Source: Artemisia argyi (taxonomy: Eukaryota > Streptophyta > Magnoliopsida > Asterales > Asteraceae). Taken from it: a stretch of DNA of 64,000 bases. Below, piece by piece: positions 21,732-34,266 of this stretch. Numbering within the stretch: position 1 is the first letter of the stretch; each line of letters starts with the position of its first letter. The stretch spans positions 139,578,606 through 139,642,605 of the forward strand of contig CM060698.1 in NCBI GenBank assembly GCA_030686995.1, in the 5' to 3' direction. The notes beneath the pieces are model-generated. The model ran no database searches. It had not been told where the DNA came from and was given only the letters and a program-made list of their open reading frames with translations. Made by a program: the position numbers and the translations under genes.

Positions 21732-22879
21732 CTAGCCACGCTGCTGGCGCAGGCTCCTCAACTCCTGCCTCAAACCATCTAGCTCTCTCCACAATGATCC
21801 TAGCTCCACACTATGGGTGTCACTATCGCTCTTGAGGTCTGCCACCTCCTTCTCTAGCTCAGTGTTTCGCTGCCATAACTTGCGGTCGGCCTCGCGAGCT
21901 GTGATAAAACCTCGCTGTAAGCTCTCAATATGCTCCTGAATCTCCATCATGCCTCTCCTCATCTCAGTAACTCTTCTCTCAGCCATAACCATGTCAATCC
22001 TCAACTCTCCAATGAACTCAACGGTCACCCTATCAATCCGCTCAGACATACGTGTAACCCTCTCACCTAGAGCAGTAATCTGAGTCCACATCCTACCAGT
22101 CTCACCTAATTCTGCATGCTAGCAGAAACCTCAGATTGCGCGTCCGACGCCACGGGACTACCAGGTGGTGAATCAAACAAAAATGGGTGATCAGGTGAAA
22201 CAGGCTCTATCGGATGTATAGGTGAATCAGGCTCCTCAGCCTGAGCTGGCGGCACTAACAAACCATCATCATCAGGCATCCCCTCCTCCTGAGGATCATC
22301 CTCCTCCTCCTGAGGATCATCCTCCTCCTCAGGGTCATCATCACCCTGCTCAGCCTCCTGAGGGTCCTCAGCCTCATCCTAACCCTCGTACTCCTCCTCC
22401 TCCTCATCGGAAGAGTACACCATCAATCGTCGTCTCCTAACAGGTGAACCATATGGAGATGGGGTAGGTGATCTAGGACGACGACGCAATGATGTAGGTG
22501 GTGCATCTGACAGGAGAGTGTGAGCATCCAAGTGTAAAGGTGGTGAAGTAGGGCGTACCAACATACGTGACGTAGCTCGGTGGGCAAAACGTGGAGCCAC
22601 ACGAGCTAAAGCCTGATGAAGAGTAAGCTGTCTCGAAGTACCAGGGAGCCCTAGAGAAGATGAGGGTCCCTGAGAAGTAGATGCAGCAGGCGCTGCAGAA
22701 GTAGAAGCTGTCGGTGACGACGTAGCTGAATACATGGCAATCCTGTAAGGATCATCAGGAGCCATGGAGATCTGTGTTGGGCGTACAGGTGCAGTAAGAA
22801 TATCCTCAACAACGTCGAACGTACGGGAGGCCATAGTCTGTGGCAATGGCATAGGGTAGGTGTAAGTGTTTCTAAACAA
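21732..22879 (-). pseudogene. Extra ORF upstream of gag in element B (acidic/proline-rich plus coiled coil)
   Basis: On the sense strand of B, between primer site and gag. Part one (22879-22379) is Ser/Pro/Ala-rich with RRRPRSPTPSPYGSPVRRRR and ends in SSDEEEEEYEG. A TAG (22379-22381) separates it from an in-frame, strongly acidic Pro/Glu/Asp stretch (to about 22105). After a frameshift the third part (22091-21732) is a heptad-like, charged helix (SERIDRVTVEFIGEL, EADRKLWQRNTELEKEVADL), probably a coiled coil. The three parts are best read as one former protein of about 380 residues, since broken. I do not recognise the family; it is not Gag, env or a known extra ORF. Function unknown. Confidence 0.5.
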
Positions 22880-23206
22880 CTAAAGCTCGAACTCAAAATA
22901 CCGTATCAAAAAAATCCTCATATAATTTCAATCATATAATCTTAATAAAGAATTTCAAATACCGCATTACTAAAACATTTATAAAACAATTAAACCATAT
23001 AATTCCTCAAAACGCCATCATATCACTAAATCAATATATCCCATATCCTCAAATCGTCTCAAAAATCTCATTTCAAATCATTATCTCACAATACCTCAAA
23101 ATAATCGAAGATGCTTCGGCTTGGCAGGCTGGCGGGCATTGGTCGAGGATCATTTTCTATAAAAATCGGTTATAGTTTAGGTGTTTATTTACCTAGTTCT
23201 CTATAA
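22880..23206 (-). other. Leader of element B
   Basis: AT-rich leader between primer site and pre-gag ORF; nothing specific is visible. Confidence 0.5.
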
Positions 23207-23223
23207 CCTTGGCTCTGATACCA
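23207..23223 (-). other. Primer binding site of element B (initiator tRNA-Met)
   Basis: On the minus strand TGGTATCAGAGCCAAGG lies three bases after the 5' LTR and is complementary to the 3' end of plant initiator tRNA-Met. It fixes the orientation of B. Confidence 0.9.
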
Positions 23224-26200
23224 ATCTGTAACACCCCCAAAATTTGGTATAGCGGAAGACTCAACAAGCTTTCGGGGTGTTACGGGGATTGGTATCCAAC
23301 ACAAGACATAAAAGAACGAGATAAAGTAAACATGAGAAAAACACAACCAAACGGGGTTTTAAAGTTTACATTTATCCCAAATTCATTCAGAGTCAGGCCC
23401 AAAAGAAATAAACGTAGGTCCACTATTAAATATCAGAGTTTCAGAAAATAGATCCATAAACCAGGTGCCATAGCCAAGCCTTCCAATCCATGCATCAAAA
23501 TCATCACTTCATTACATGAGAAAACGTGCTAAAAGTCAGCTTTCGCTGGTGAGATCATAGGTTTAAATTCATACTTCAATATAGTGGACACATACGCAAA
23601 ACGCTTGCTAGCTAGACTAGGGATTCACTAAAAACCTGCGAATACCCTCCGCTCCATCATAAATACACGGATACCTTCCGTAATAAACCTGCGGATACCC
23701 TCCGCTACAACTTAGATACACGGGTACCCCCCGTAATATCATAAATACTCGGATAACCTCCGAAGTATTAATAACCTATAGGTGCACACTATACTATCTA
23801 AATAAGCCAACCTTGAATAGTTCACACAAATCTATGTGACTAAAGTTGACAATTCATCCTAGTCCATACGCATAGCAAGTTTTAAAAGAATATAAAAGCG
23901 ATAATAGTCCACATAAAATGATTTTCACGTTTCTCACCCCAAGTATTGAAAACATAGTTCAAGAGTAAAAAGTGGGGCTATGACTCACCTCAAGTCCAGA
24001 AATCAGCAAGAAGAAATCGGTAGAAGTAAGATGTATAGTAACTCCAAAGACGGAAACTACGGACTCGGCACTACCTAACAATATCAACTCGTTCAGAAAT
24101 CATTTCCTCAAAATCAAATATTCCCAAACCCGAACGTATTCCATTTTACTTCCGAAAATCCATTTCTCGTATTATTCTCGTATTAGTTTGGAATTTGACG
24201 TTTGGTATCCATACGGGTGGTGGGTCGACACACTCAAACCAAGAAGTCACACAAAGAGAATAATAAAAACAATCTATAGGTCTAATATTAGCCCAATATA
24301 TTATTTAAATAAATCATCGAGGTTTATCAAATCTATCGATTTGGTAATCCCCCACATTTATTTACTTAATATACCACTCTAAGATTATACCCAAATCCTA
24401 GGTCATATTGCACATAAAGTACTATATGGTATATATCAAAGTTTAATGAATTCCCTAATTATGTCGTTAAGCTTACCAAATTTGTCAATTTGGCAACCTC
24501 ACGAGATACTTAGTAATTCATTATTCTCGTACACATACCACAACCTATGGGCGTCGTAGGATACGATGCCCATTAATATACTCAATTTAAATAACTAAAT
24601 AGCTCTTATTTAACCCGTCGATTAAATAAGTTACATAGTTATCGAAAGTGAATGTATTAATCGTCATATATCTGTGACAACACGAACGTCACAAATAATA
24701 ATCCACTTGGACTCAAGTGACCACGGCCCCGTATAACTCGATAGTTTTCCTCGTTTGCTAAAAGAAATTATTTTAATTATTATTTATTAAACGTCAAGAT
24801 TTAATCGTTATTTATAGTGTTTTATTATAATAACGCTCCCAATATTATTACACTACTTTCATAGCATAATATTTATAGTCACGTTATTGTTATAATATTA
24901 CTCGTGATCCTTTTATTTTTAATATACGCATCTATATATTTATATATACGTTATTCACGTCTATATATTTATATAAACGTTTATATTACCAATAATATTA
25001 TTACGAGTTTTATTATTTGCGTTTAATTATAAATATTTATCGAGTCATACGAAATGGTCACATGTCCGAGTCATCACTCTCGGCTCATTGTCCAAGTCCG
25101 AAATAAAAGATAACCAAGTCAAAATCAATCAATCCAACTCCGTCCAAACAATACCCATATCACGTGCTACAACAATGAGGTCCGACTACGGTACCCGACT
25201 AACCTATCTCCGTCATCTAATTTGACCGTCTCACAATCGGTCCCCACATTTACCATTCGACAACAAATCCTCAATTATCACATTATATCCATTGTCGAGA
25301 CCACAATGGTCTCGACCCAACCAAAGTATTCGACCAATCCAAAATGCCGCAATAATACTAATAACAATGTGAACCATGACAAGAAAAATAATTAAAGTAG
25401 GCTAGTTCTGGGTTGGTTTACCAAGCCAAACCCGAGCCTTGTAACCCACTTGGGTCTCGGCATAACACACGAGTCACCAAGACTCGAAACCAGGACCATG
25501 AGGTCTCAAAATAAGCTCAAGTGAGCAATAAGAAATCTGCCCAAAAGACCCTCTTGGGTCGTGACATACATCAACAACCACAAGGCCAAAACACGACTCA
25601 ATCGAGTCAAAACCAAACACCAATGCATCCAAACATGCTAACCAAGAACACAAGGTCAATCACCAAGAAAAATAACGAGCCATAGGGCTCGTACCCACAT
25701 CAAGCCGTGAGCCTAGGCTCACGGTTCCTTCGACCCAAACGGTAAGAAGTAAACCCGGATACCAAACGATGATTTTCATTACATTTTATTCAAAACCCAC
25801 TTGAATAACATGTTTTATTTCGAAAGAACCAAGAAAACTTCAAAACCCATCAATATGTACATCCGTATAACACGGATCGATGCTCTCCAAGACAAGTTTA
25901 CACTTGTTTTGGCATTTTCTCACCTTCTTGGACCTTGAATCTCACGGATCTAGTGAAAACAACAAGATTGGGATCGGATTTGATAAGATTCGTGGTGTTA
26001 GGGAGGGTTATATGGCGCGTGTTATATACCAAATGAAAGGAAAAAGATGATGAACAAGATGGTGGTGGTGGTTTTGTTGTGGAGTCGGCGGTGTGATGGT
26101 GGTGGTGGCGTGAGGGTGGCGGCTGGGTTAAGAAGAGAGGGAGAGATGAGATATTGAAGAGGTTGTGTTTGTTTGTGTGTGGGATGAAACCAGGAAAACC

Positions 26201-26242
26201 ACAAGGACGTTTTTGTATATAGTCTTTTAAAAAAACGTATTT

Positions 26243-26244
<2 letters not shown>

Positions 26245-26281
<37 letters not shown>
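26245..26281. repeat. TAA microsatellite in the B 5' LTR
   Basis: About twelve TAA units here, against about five in the matching place of the 3' LTR (16247-16262). The difference accounts for most of the length difference between the two LTRs. Confidence 0.85.
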
Positions 26282-27530
26282 GTATTATTAGTGTTAAGGG
26301 TAGATGGGTGAGTGTGAATTACACGGACCAAAACCCGAAATTCGTTTCCAACCTTTAATATCTTACGAGACGTTTTATATATAACTATATATAGTCGAAT
26401 TCATAAACTCAAGACATAAAATTTTTGTTAGGTTATCCTAGTGCCGGAGTCAACGTAGTACCAAATGGGAATTTCAAAATAAATCACCACGTATATATTC
26501 ATATTGAATCAGTAAAGAAAATCTCAAATTTCTTAAAGATTTTAAATATAATTGGTGAGTGCTTATTCACTCACTATTATATGGCCAAAAACCGATCCAA
26601 TACGACTATTTGAGCTAACAAATGCAAAGAAAACGTGTGTTTTTGTGTTTGTGATATGCAGGTACGGTTATTACACAAATTGACGAAAAATCACGAGAAA
26701 ACAACGAAAACGGGCACGAGAGTAGAAGTTGGTCAAAAAGTCAAAGCCGGGGATCCAAGAGTCGATTTCAGTCCTTCATCTATTCAGACTTGGCAAGATT
26801 AGTCCCTGAAATTTATTTTGAGGAAATTACACATTCAGCCCTTGGATTTTGAAAGTTAACATAATTGGTCCTTGGATTTCAATTTACAAAATCTGAAAAA
26901 TATAACAACAAAAGCCTTGGTCCAATCCATTCCCAAAATCAACCCCAACCCAACTCTTTAATACCAAAGCCCAATTCACTTAATAAATTTACCCAGCCAA
27001 CCACTTTTACCCTTAATACCCGGTCAAACCCACCCATAGTCAAACATATTTTATAAAACCAAACGCGCCTTTTTATTTTCCCCAATCCTATACCCAGAAC
27101 CTCATGAACCCTAGAACACCAATATCATCAATTGGTTCAAGCCACCTCAAACCCACCTCAATTAGCCATCATTAGCTAATAAATAGATCTTCTAGAAGCC
27201 ACACGTGACCCTGCACATGTCAGAGGTGTAAGAATATCTATCAAAGGTCACGTGGCAGAGTGAGATTGGTGGATGCACGTCATACCAATCATTGGGAATC
27301 CCTTCTAGAAGAATCTGACACCCATCTGACACGGAGAGAGAGTACCAGCACACGCTTGGACAGATGGCATGGATTGATTGGGCAAGACACCTCACCAATT
27401 CTCATCCAAGGGTTGTGAGCGAATCAAAGAAGCACAAATAGAGATCAAAGGCTGAGATGAAAAGAAAAGAAGCACAATAGTGGCTCGGATTGCCAGCGTG
27501 GATTCAGACCCCAACCCCTCACTCTGCTCC

Positions 27531-27538
27531 TATATATA
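27531..27538 (+). promoter_or_regulatory. TATA box of the element C LTR
   Basis: TATATATAGTGG in a GC-richer setting, about 980 bp into the LTR. The matching place in the 3' LTR is 47099-47106. Confidence 0.6.
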
Positions 27539-28031
27539 GTGGTAGTTTTTAGCTCATTTGGTGTAGGTTTTTAGTGTAACATTACTCTGTCAAAATGTAT
27601 TCAGCTTATGTAATCTAGTTTAGTAGTTGTAATTTTTCTTTTGAATTTTAATAAAAGTTTTATTTCCTTTAATATCAGCTTATTTTTCATCTTATTATAG
27701 CTTATTCTGTTTTCAATTCTTATATAATCTGCTTATCTTAGTTTTATTCAGCTTAATCTCTTTCTTACTTATATCTTATCTTTTAAGAACATTTGCATAA
27801 AAATAAAGAAAATCAGAAAAATCAGAAAAATAAAAAAAATAAAAAAATAATATCATAACTACTATTACAGCTTATCATAGAGCTTATTTTACAGTTTTTA
27901 TATACTTCACTTTAGCTTTTTAGCTATTTGTGAAGTTATTTGAGTCTGAGTTTGTATTAGACAAGATCAGAAGCTGTTTAGATCATTGTTGCTGAGGTGA
28001 TTGATAGACTGATACAGAAGCAATGAAATCA

Positions 28032-28102
28032 GCCTATCATAAAGATAGGCTAGCTTAGAGAATCCACCTCTGTTCTTGCTGAGGTGGAAAATCTTAGTAA
28101 GT
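28032..28102 (+). promoter_or_regulatory. Two stem-loops plus GTAAGT in the C leader
   Basis: GCCTATC/GATAGGC (28032-28050) and TCCACCTC/GAGGTGGA around a loop TGTTCTTGCT (28063-28088), followed by GTAAGT (28097-28102). They lie about 500 bp after the TATA box, so they would be in the transcript. The copy in the 3' LTR is at 47600-47670. Confidence 0.6.
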
Positions 28103-30157
28103 TCTGTTTCAAGCTTTATTTGAGTTAATTTTGAGTTAATATAGTAGATTACTGTTCCATTGATTGAGTTAGTAGTTATAGAAGTTATTAGTGTTGTGGT
28201 TGAATTTGTTTGATAGTTTTATGTATCTGAGTTGTTAGTCTAGCTAAGCTTGTTCATTATCTGTGTTAGAATAGTTCATTGCATCTGCTTTGGTGAGAGT
28301 TTGTGGTTTTGGTTTCAATTGATAATCTGTCGTAATTGTTTTGGTTCTGGTTATTGAGATTTGTGGAACTGAGTTTGATACAACTTGAATCTGTATTACT
28401 GTTTGATTGGATCTCATTGCTACATCTTATGAGTGTTGAGTAGTTAAGTGAATCTGTTTAAGAGCTGTTGATATACTGTCATATTTTTGGTTATTTGATA
28501 CTGAGTATATGTGGGATCTGATAGTAAATGAGATTGATGATTGTGGTGTTGTTTTGAGGAGTGGATTTGGATTTGATAGTGTATCAGGATCTGATCAGGA
28601 GTGTTTGGTTGAAACTGCTTTGCTTAGTACTTGAGTTAGCAGGTTAGATTTAATTGCAAAATCAGCTCACTTAGGATGATAGTAGCTTTTATAATTCATA
28701 AATTCAGTTTGTAGATTGATAGAAGTCAAAATCTTAGTATAATTCATATTCAGTTAGTTTTAGTTAAAATCTGTTAGTAAAATTAGGTGTATAGTTGCAT
28801 TATAGTTAAAATCAGTTTAAACTAGATAAATTGTAGCTTAAATCATCTTATTAGAAGATGATTTGAACTGCTTAAATTCATTTTAGTCAAAATAGATTTG
28901 TAAACAAAAAGTCAAATAGCTTTTGAACTCAGTTTTAATCATAACTTTGAGTGAACTTGTAAGATTCAAATCTTATTGGAAATACTTGAGGTTTGCTGAT
29001 TTTCAAAGTTTGTAAGTTAGTAAATCAAAATCAAAAAGAAAAATTGGATTTGAAGCTCTTTAGCTTATTGGATAAGTGATTGGTAGTTGACTGTTTGGAT
29101 TAGTTAACTGTTTGTGAAATTGTGGCCTGCAACTTTTTGTTTGAGCTTGTTCCTGGAATTAGTTTAGTTATTTGAGTTTCATTTGAGTAATTCTAGTATT
29201 GTGTTGGATCATTTTGCTTCTGTGAACGCTTGTGCTTATTCTGCATAGCACTTAGAGCTTATTTTTGAGCTTATTACCTTGTTTCTGTGATTCTGTTGAA
29301 ATTCTGAGCTTATCATTGATCATATCTTGCATTCTTTGAGTTCTTTGTTTCATTTTAAGTCTGAGTTTCAAGTTTCATAAGGATTGGATCTCAAGTGCTT
29401 AATTATAAGCACTTGAGATAAGCAGTTTACACTAAATAAGCAGTTTCCATTTTCAATTTTACTTCAAAATTTTTATTCAAGTTCTTTTTAATATTTTAGA
29501 TTTTCTGGAATTTTTCCAGATTTTTCCAAAGCTTTTTACTATTTTTCTTATTTTATTTTGATTTTTATTCAATTTTTAATAGTTTTAAATACCAAAAATC
29601 AATAAAAAATCAGAAAAAGTTGTGAAAAATACAAAAATATTTTTAGAAATTCTTTTATAATATTTTAGAATTTTTAGAATTTAATTTTCATTTTTCTAAG
29701 TTACTTTTCCATTTTTACCTATTTTTAATTCAATTTTAATTTCAAAAATTCAATAAAAATTCAAAGAAAATAAATAAAAACTCAAAAAAATATTTTTCTT
29801 TTTCTTAAAATTCTTTTTATTAGTTTTAGATTTTTAGAAAATATTTTCAAGTTCGTAGGATCATTTTTCGATATACGTTACGTTTTAAATTTTGCGGTTG
29901 CGTTTCCGTTTTTACGTTTTTCACTTTGGTGCATAATTAGCTTGTACTTTCTGCATATTTCATACTTGTTTGTGAATACGTGAACTATTTGATTGCTATT
30001 TTCACTTTCTCACTTTTCAAATTTACGATTTCACGAATCGTTATTCTCGATTTCATTCGCCTTCATTGGGAAACGACTCGGGTGATCCGTATTTTACGCG
30101 GATCACTTCGATACTATAGTATAAATATTATAATTGGTTTTCACAAGAATCAATTTT

Positions 30158-30175
30158 TGGCGCCGCTACCGGGGA
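30158..30175 (+). other. Primer binding site of element C (tRNA-Asp)
   Basis: TGGCGCCGCTACCGGGGA is five bases after the LTR and matches the complement of the tRNA-Asp 3' end except at about two positions (tRNA from memory). Confidence 0.85.
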
Positions 30176-30662
30176 AGGCCGAAGTGAATTTTTGAATATC
30201 TTTTTGAAAAATCGTGTTTTGTTAAGCCTTCCTCTACTTTGTATATATATCTCTATAAAAATTGAAAAATCAAAAACACTTTTCCTAAAGTGTTTACAAA
30301 ATACCAAAAAAAATAATAAAAGTTACAGCCTCGACTCAATCGAAAGAAAGGGCGTTGTAAACCAAAAAAGTCTCACAATATAACGAAAACGTAATTTAGT
30401 TGTTAATCGGATTATTTCAATTACTACAACCGAATAAGCGGGAAATACGGATAGCTAAGACATTAAATTGCTAGCTGAAGAGAGATCCATTCTTCTCTCC
30501 CGTCCCGTCGCGCGTGGTTTTGAAAGAAACGGTTTTCGATTAACGTTACGTTTTAAGAAAAGAAAAACAAAAGAAATAAAAAGTTTTTGAGAAAAATAAA
30601 AAAACAAAAAGATTCTCCTTTTTCTTTTTCTTTTCTTTTCTTTTTAATTTTGCTTTTGGTGT
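30176..30662 (+). other. Leader of element C
   Basis: About 490 bp of AT-rich leader with an A/G-rich and then a T/C-rich tract just before the gag ATG. The short ORF at 30192-30383 has no recognisable content. Confidence 0.5.
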
Positions 30663-32923
30663 ATGCACACCCGCTCTTCTTTTGAGAGTCTTATATCACC
30701 GTTATCAAATCCCGAAAGGGTAATTCGTCACACACACCGTGTTCATTTCCTTAACGTTGAGGAAATGGATATGAATAATCAACACCCTCCGGTGGGTGGT
30801 GATGAAAACCAACACATGCCGGCTCCTGATCTCCGAACGATGGAGGAGCTGTGCCAACCCACGATGCATTGTAGAGGTGGCCCGATTGCCCCCTAAATAT
30901 TGAGGCTACGGATTTTGGACTTAAGCACCACATGATACAACAAGTCCAAAATTAGTGCCAATTTCACGGATTACCAGGTGACGATGCAAATAAGCATCTC
31001 GATAAGTTTCTAACCGTCACCCAAAATATGAAGCAAAACAGGGTCTCCGATGACACCCTCCATCTCTCTCTCTTCCCCTATTCTCTTACGCATCATGCCA
31101 CCACGTGGTTTGATCGCCTTCCCAGGAACTCGATTCATACTTTCAATGAAATGGTTTCCAAGTTCCTGGTGAAGTATTTTGCACCATCGATGGTGACGAA
31201 ATTGAGGAATGATATTAGCAATTTTCGACAACTCCCCGATGAGTCTTTGTTTGAGGCTTGGGAGCGTTACAAGCTTGCCATTGATCGTTGTCCGAATCAT
31301 AATATGCTTCTCGTCACAATAATTGATACGTTTTATAATGGATTGACTTTACGACATAGGGACACGATCAATGCTGCAGCTGGTGGTACTTTCATGAAAC
31401 GTCGTCCCGAGGATTGCTACGAGCTAATCGAGAATATGACGGCCCATTACAACTATTGGGATTCCTCAGCCGAGAGGAATGAGCCAATAAGATCGACTGC
31501 GACTCTAAACTCTTCTTCTAACCCCGAGCTAGCTGTCTTGAATAAGAAAATTGACGATTTGTCGACGGCTATGCTAAGAATGTACCAATTGATGCCAAAT
31601 CAAGTCAAAGACACACAAGTTAATATGGTCAATGTCGTTTGTGAAACTTGTGGTGGTCCACACCCGTATTATGAATGTCCGACGACCGGCTCTTTTGCTC
31701 AAGAGAACGTGTATGCTGCGAATATGGGTGGCAACGGTTACCCACCTCTTCAAGGAGACCGTAATCTCCTCAGCTACCGTTCGAGCCATTTTCAAGGACC
31801 ACCCGGGTTTAATCAACCTAATCAAGTGAATCAGAATACCAATGTGCAAAACCGTAATCATCAATTCAATAACAATCAAAATCACAACTGTGGAAATAAT
31901 GGTTTTCAAGGACAAAATCAGAATTTTCAACAAAATCAAAACCGGGGAAATTACCACCAAGGCCCGCCTCAAGGGAATAATTTTCAAAACAATGGGAATT
32001 TTCAGAATAACAATCATGGAAATCAGAACAATGTCAATTTTCAAAACCGTGGGCAAAGTTTTAATAATCAAAATCAAGCTGCTGTTCCAAATCCGTCGCC
32101 CACGGAAGAGTTGATTAAACAATTGATACAAGGTCAACAAGCTTTAATTGCTAAACAAGATGAAACAACGAAAATGTTTGCAACTCAAATCAATGATATC
32201 AACAAGCGTTTAAATGATCGACCCTCGGGCTCTGGAACTTTGCCAAGCAACACGATCGCTAACCCAAGGGGCGATGCAAAAGCGATCATAACAAGGAGTG
32301 GTGTTACTTATGATTGACCGACGGCTCCGACTACCTCTTCTTCTCTACCTACTAAGGTAGTCGCCCGTGAACCCGAGGTGACAACGGATACGGAAATTCC
32401 TATTAATAATGGAAGGACCGAAGACATCCAACCTCCGATGGTCCCGACGTCTAAAGGAAAAGAAAAGGTTGTTAATGATAATGAAAATGAAACACCCGTT
32501 AAAACAAAGTTGCCATATCCGTCACGCTTAAACGAACAAAAGCACCGCGAGAAGGATAAAAACCAAATGGAGAAATTTTATCAGATTTTTCAAGAGTTAC
32601 ACTTTGATATAAGTCTCGCGGATGCTATACTTTTTATGCCTAAATTTGCTTCGATGCTAAAAGGTCTTTTAAATAACAAAGAAAAGCTTTTTGAAATGTC
32701 AAGGACTCAAATGAACGAGAATTGCTCAGCGGTTCTTCTTAAAAAGCTACCCGAAAAGCTTGAAGACCCTGGCAAGTTTCTTATACCGTGCAATTTTCCG
32801 GGTATGGTTCAATGCTTCGCCTTGGCCGATCTTGGTGCTAGCATTAACCTTATGCCATTGTCGATATGGAAAAAGTTGTCTCTTCCTAACTTGATACCGA
32901 CGCTTATGACCCTCGAGCTTTGA
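30663..32923 (+). pseudogene. gag: Gag and start of protease of element C, with stops and a frameshift
   Basis: The N-terminus (30663-30896) ends DLRTMEELCQPTM..GGPIAP, an Athila Gag signature, then shifts frame. The capsid domain follows (FHGLPGDDANKHLDKFL, HHATTWFDRLPRNSIHTF, FEAWERYKLAIDRCPNHN, AAGGTFMKRRPEDCYELI), with a TAG near 30951. Next come a CCHC-like knuckle CETCGGPHPYYEC and a long Asn/Gln-rich tract (about 31800-32080), then a TGA at 32315-32317, and in the same frame the protease start LADLGASINLMPLSIWKKLS. The coding stops at 32920 because D is inserted. Gag would bind RNA and form particles; here it cannot be read through. Confidence 0.85.
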
Positions 32924-34266
32924 TGAGTGGGAATCGCAACAGGCTTTACCTCTCGAGGGATCTCGAGAAGCTTACAACCCCCACCAGGCAGTGTACCTGA
33001 TCGTTGTAGTATAGTATAGTGACAAGTACCGGGGGATTGATCGTTCAGCTTAGGAATAGTGTCGCTAGGATTAGAAAACCTAATTACTAGTTCTAAAGGT
33101 GAAGGATGATTATTTTTGTGTTTTTATATTTTATGGAAAGCAAATTAAAATCTCGGGTTTTGGAAGAGTGGGCGGAATTAGTTGCTATTCAACTAACCCA
33201 ATACTAAAATACAATCAAAATAAAATAATAAAAATGAAAATAAACTAATTTATATTAAAGTTGTGAGCAGTAATTGGAGAAAATGTGTTTACTTAGATTT
33301 CACTACTCCCTAGATATCTTTTACACGTTAATTACTTGTTATAATTGCATGGATGACGGATTGTATTCCTTAATACCATTCATGGGGTGGCATACATAAC
33401 TCCCCATTTCTATGAGCTCTTATCTCCTCCTACACCATGCCAAGCACAACTATAGGGATTGTAAACAGTGGCTCATGCATTAAATACAACCAATAAAGAC
33501 CTAGTACGCCTCGGTTCATGTTTCTTAAGACGTTCAAGCATGTTACCATTTGGAGATCTGCCAGTTTTCTTAAGCCTAACATATAAAATCATTCATCCAA
33601 GACAAGAATAAACAAGTAATCAACACATAATCAATATCTAGGTTTCATTAGATCTAAGCAAACACAAAGGAGATCTAGCCTAGCATAATGGAATTGAGAC
33701 AAGAACAAGATATAGACAACCAACACATAGACATATTGATTGAATTAGAAGAACACTTATCTCAATTACAATGCAAGGTATCAAGGGTTTGGAACCCTTA
33801 AAAAACCTGTAAAAGTTCCACCAAAATCGTCTTTAGGGTTTCTCCAAAACTTCTCTTTTTAATGTGAAAAACTAGAAAACTATATATAGGAAAATCGGGG
33901 TGACGGCGTCAAGAACAAAGGTGTGACGCCGTCATCTCGCCGCCAAATACTTCCTCGGACGGCCTTGATCTACTTCTGACGCCCTGTGTGATGCCGTCAT
34001 GAGCTACGGATTTTAATTCTTGGGGTTTGACGCCATCAAGAGTTTACTCTTGACGCCTTCATGTACTGTTCCAGCATGGAAAATTGAGACTTTGCCGTTT
34101 TCTTCACTTTTATGCTCCAAAAACGTCCAAAATGGCTTCTTTTCCAGAATTCACTCTCCAAGTACATAAAATCACAAAAGGAACGATTTAGGGCAATATT
34201 TGATCAAATAAAGTCGGATTCGGGCTTAAATGACCCCCTAAAAACGGATCATTTTTCGCCTCATCG
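32921..34266 (-). repeat. Element D 3' LTR
   Basis: 1346 bp. The inner end reads CGATGAGG instead of TGATGAGG, a terminal T-to-C change. The TATA box is at 33881 and TGACGGCGTCA-type palindromes are at 33901, 33924, 33989, 34028 and 34051, several with CpG losses relative to the other LTR. Confidence 0.93.

Larger units (their letters stand above)
26553..30152 (+). repeat. Element C 5' LTR
   Basis: 3600 bp, from TGGTGAGTGC to CAAGAATCA. It carries a TATATATA at 27531, paired stem-loops at 28032-28088 with a GTAAGT at 28097, and an AT-rich last kilobase. Small ORFs in it (such as 27192-27398 on the minus strand) recur in the 3' LTR simply because the LTR is duplicated; none looks like a gene. 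Confidence 0.95.

Noticed and set aside
22222..22440. Plus-strand proline/histidine-rich ORF
   Set aside because: It is the antisense shadow of the acidic repeat in the pre-gag ORF of element B.
27192..27398. 68-aa ORF present twice (also 46760-46966)
   Set aside because: Its repetition follows from the duplicated LTR of C, and it lies upstream of the LTR TATA box, antisense to the element.
31574..32140. 188-aa minus-strand ORF
   Set aside because: Antisense of the Asn/Gln-rich Gag tract of element C; its Ile/Leu richness is a by-product of that composition.
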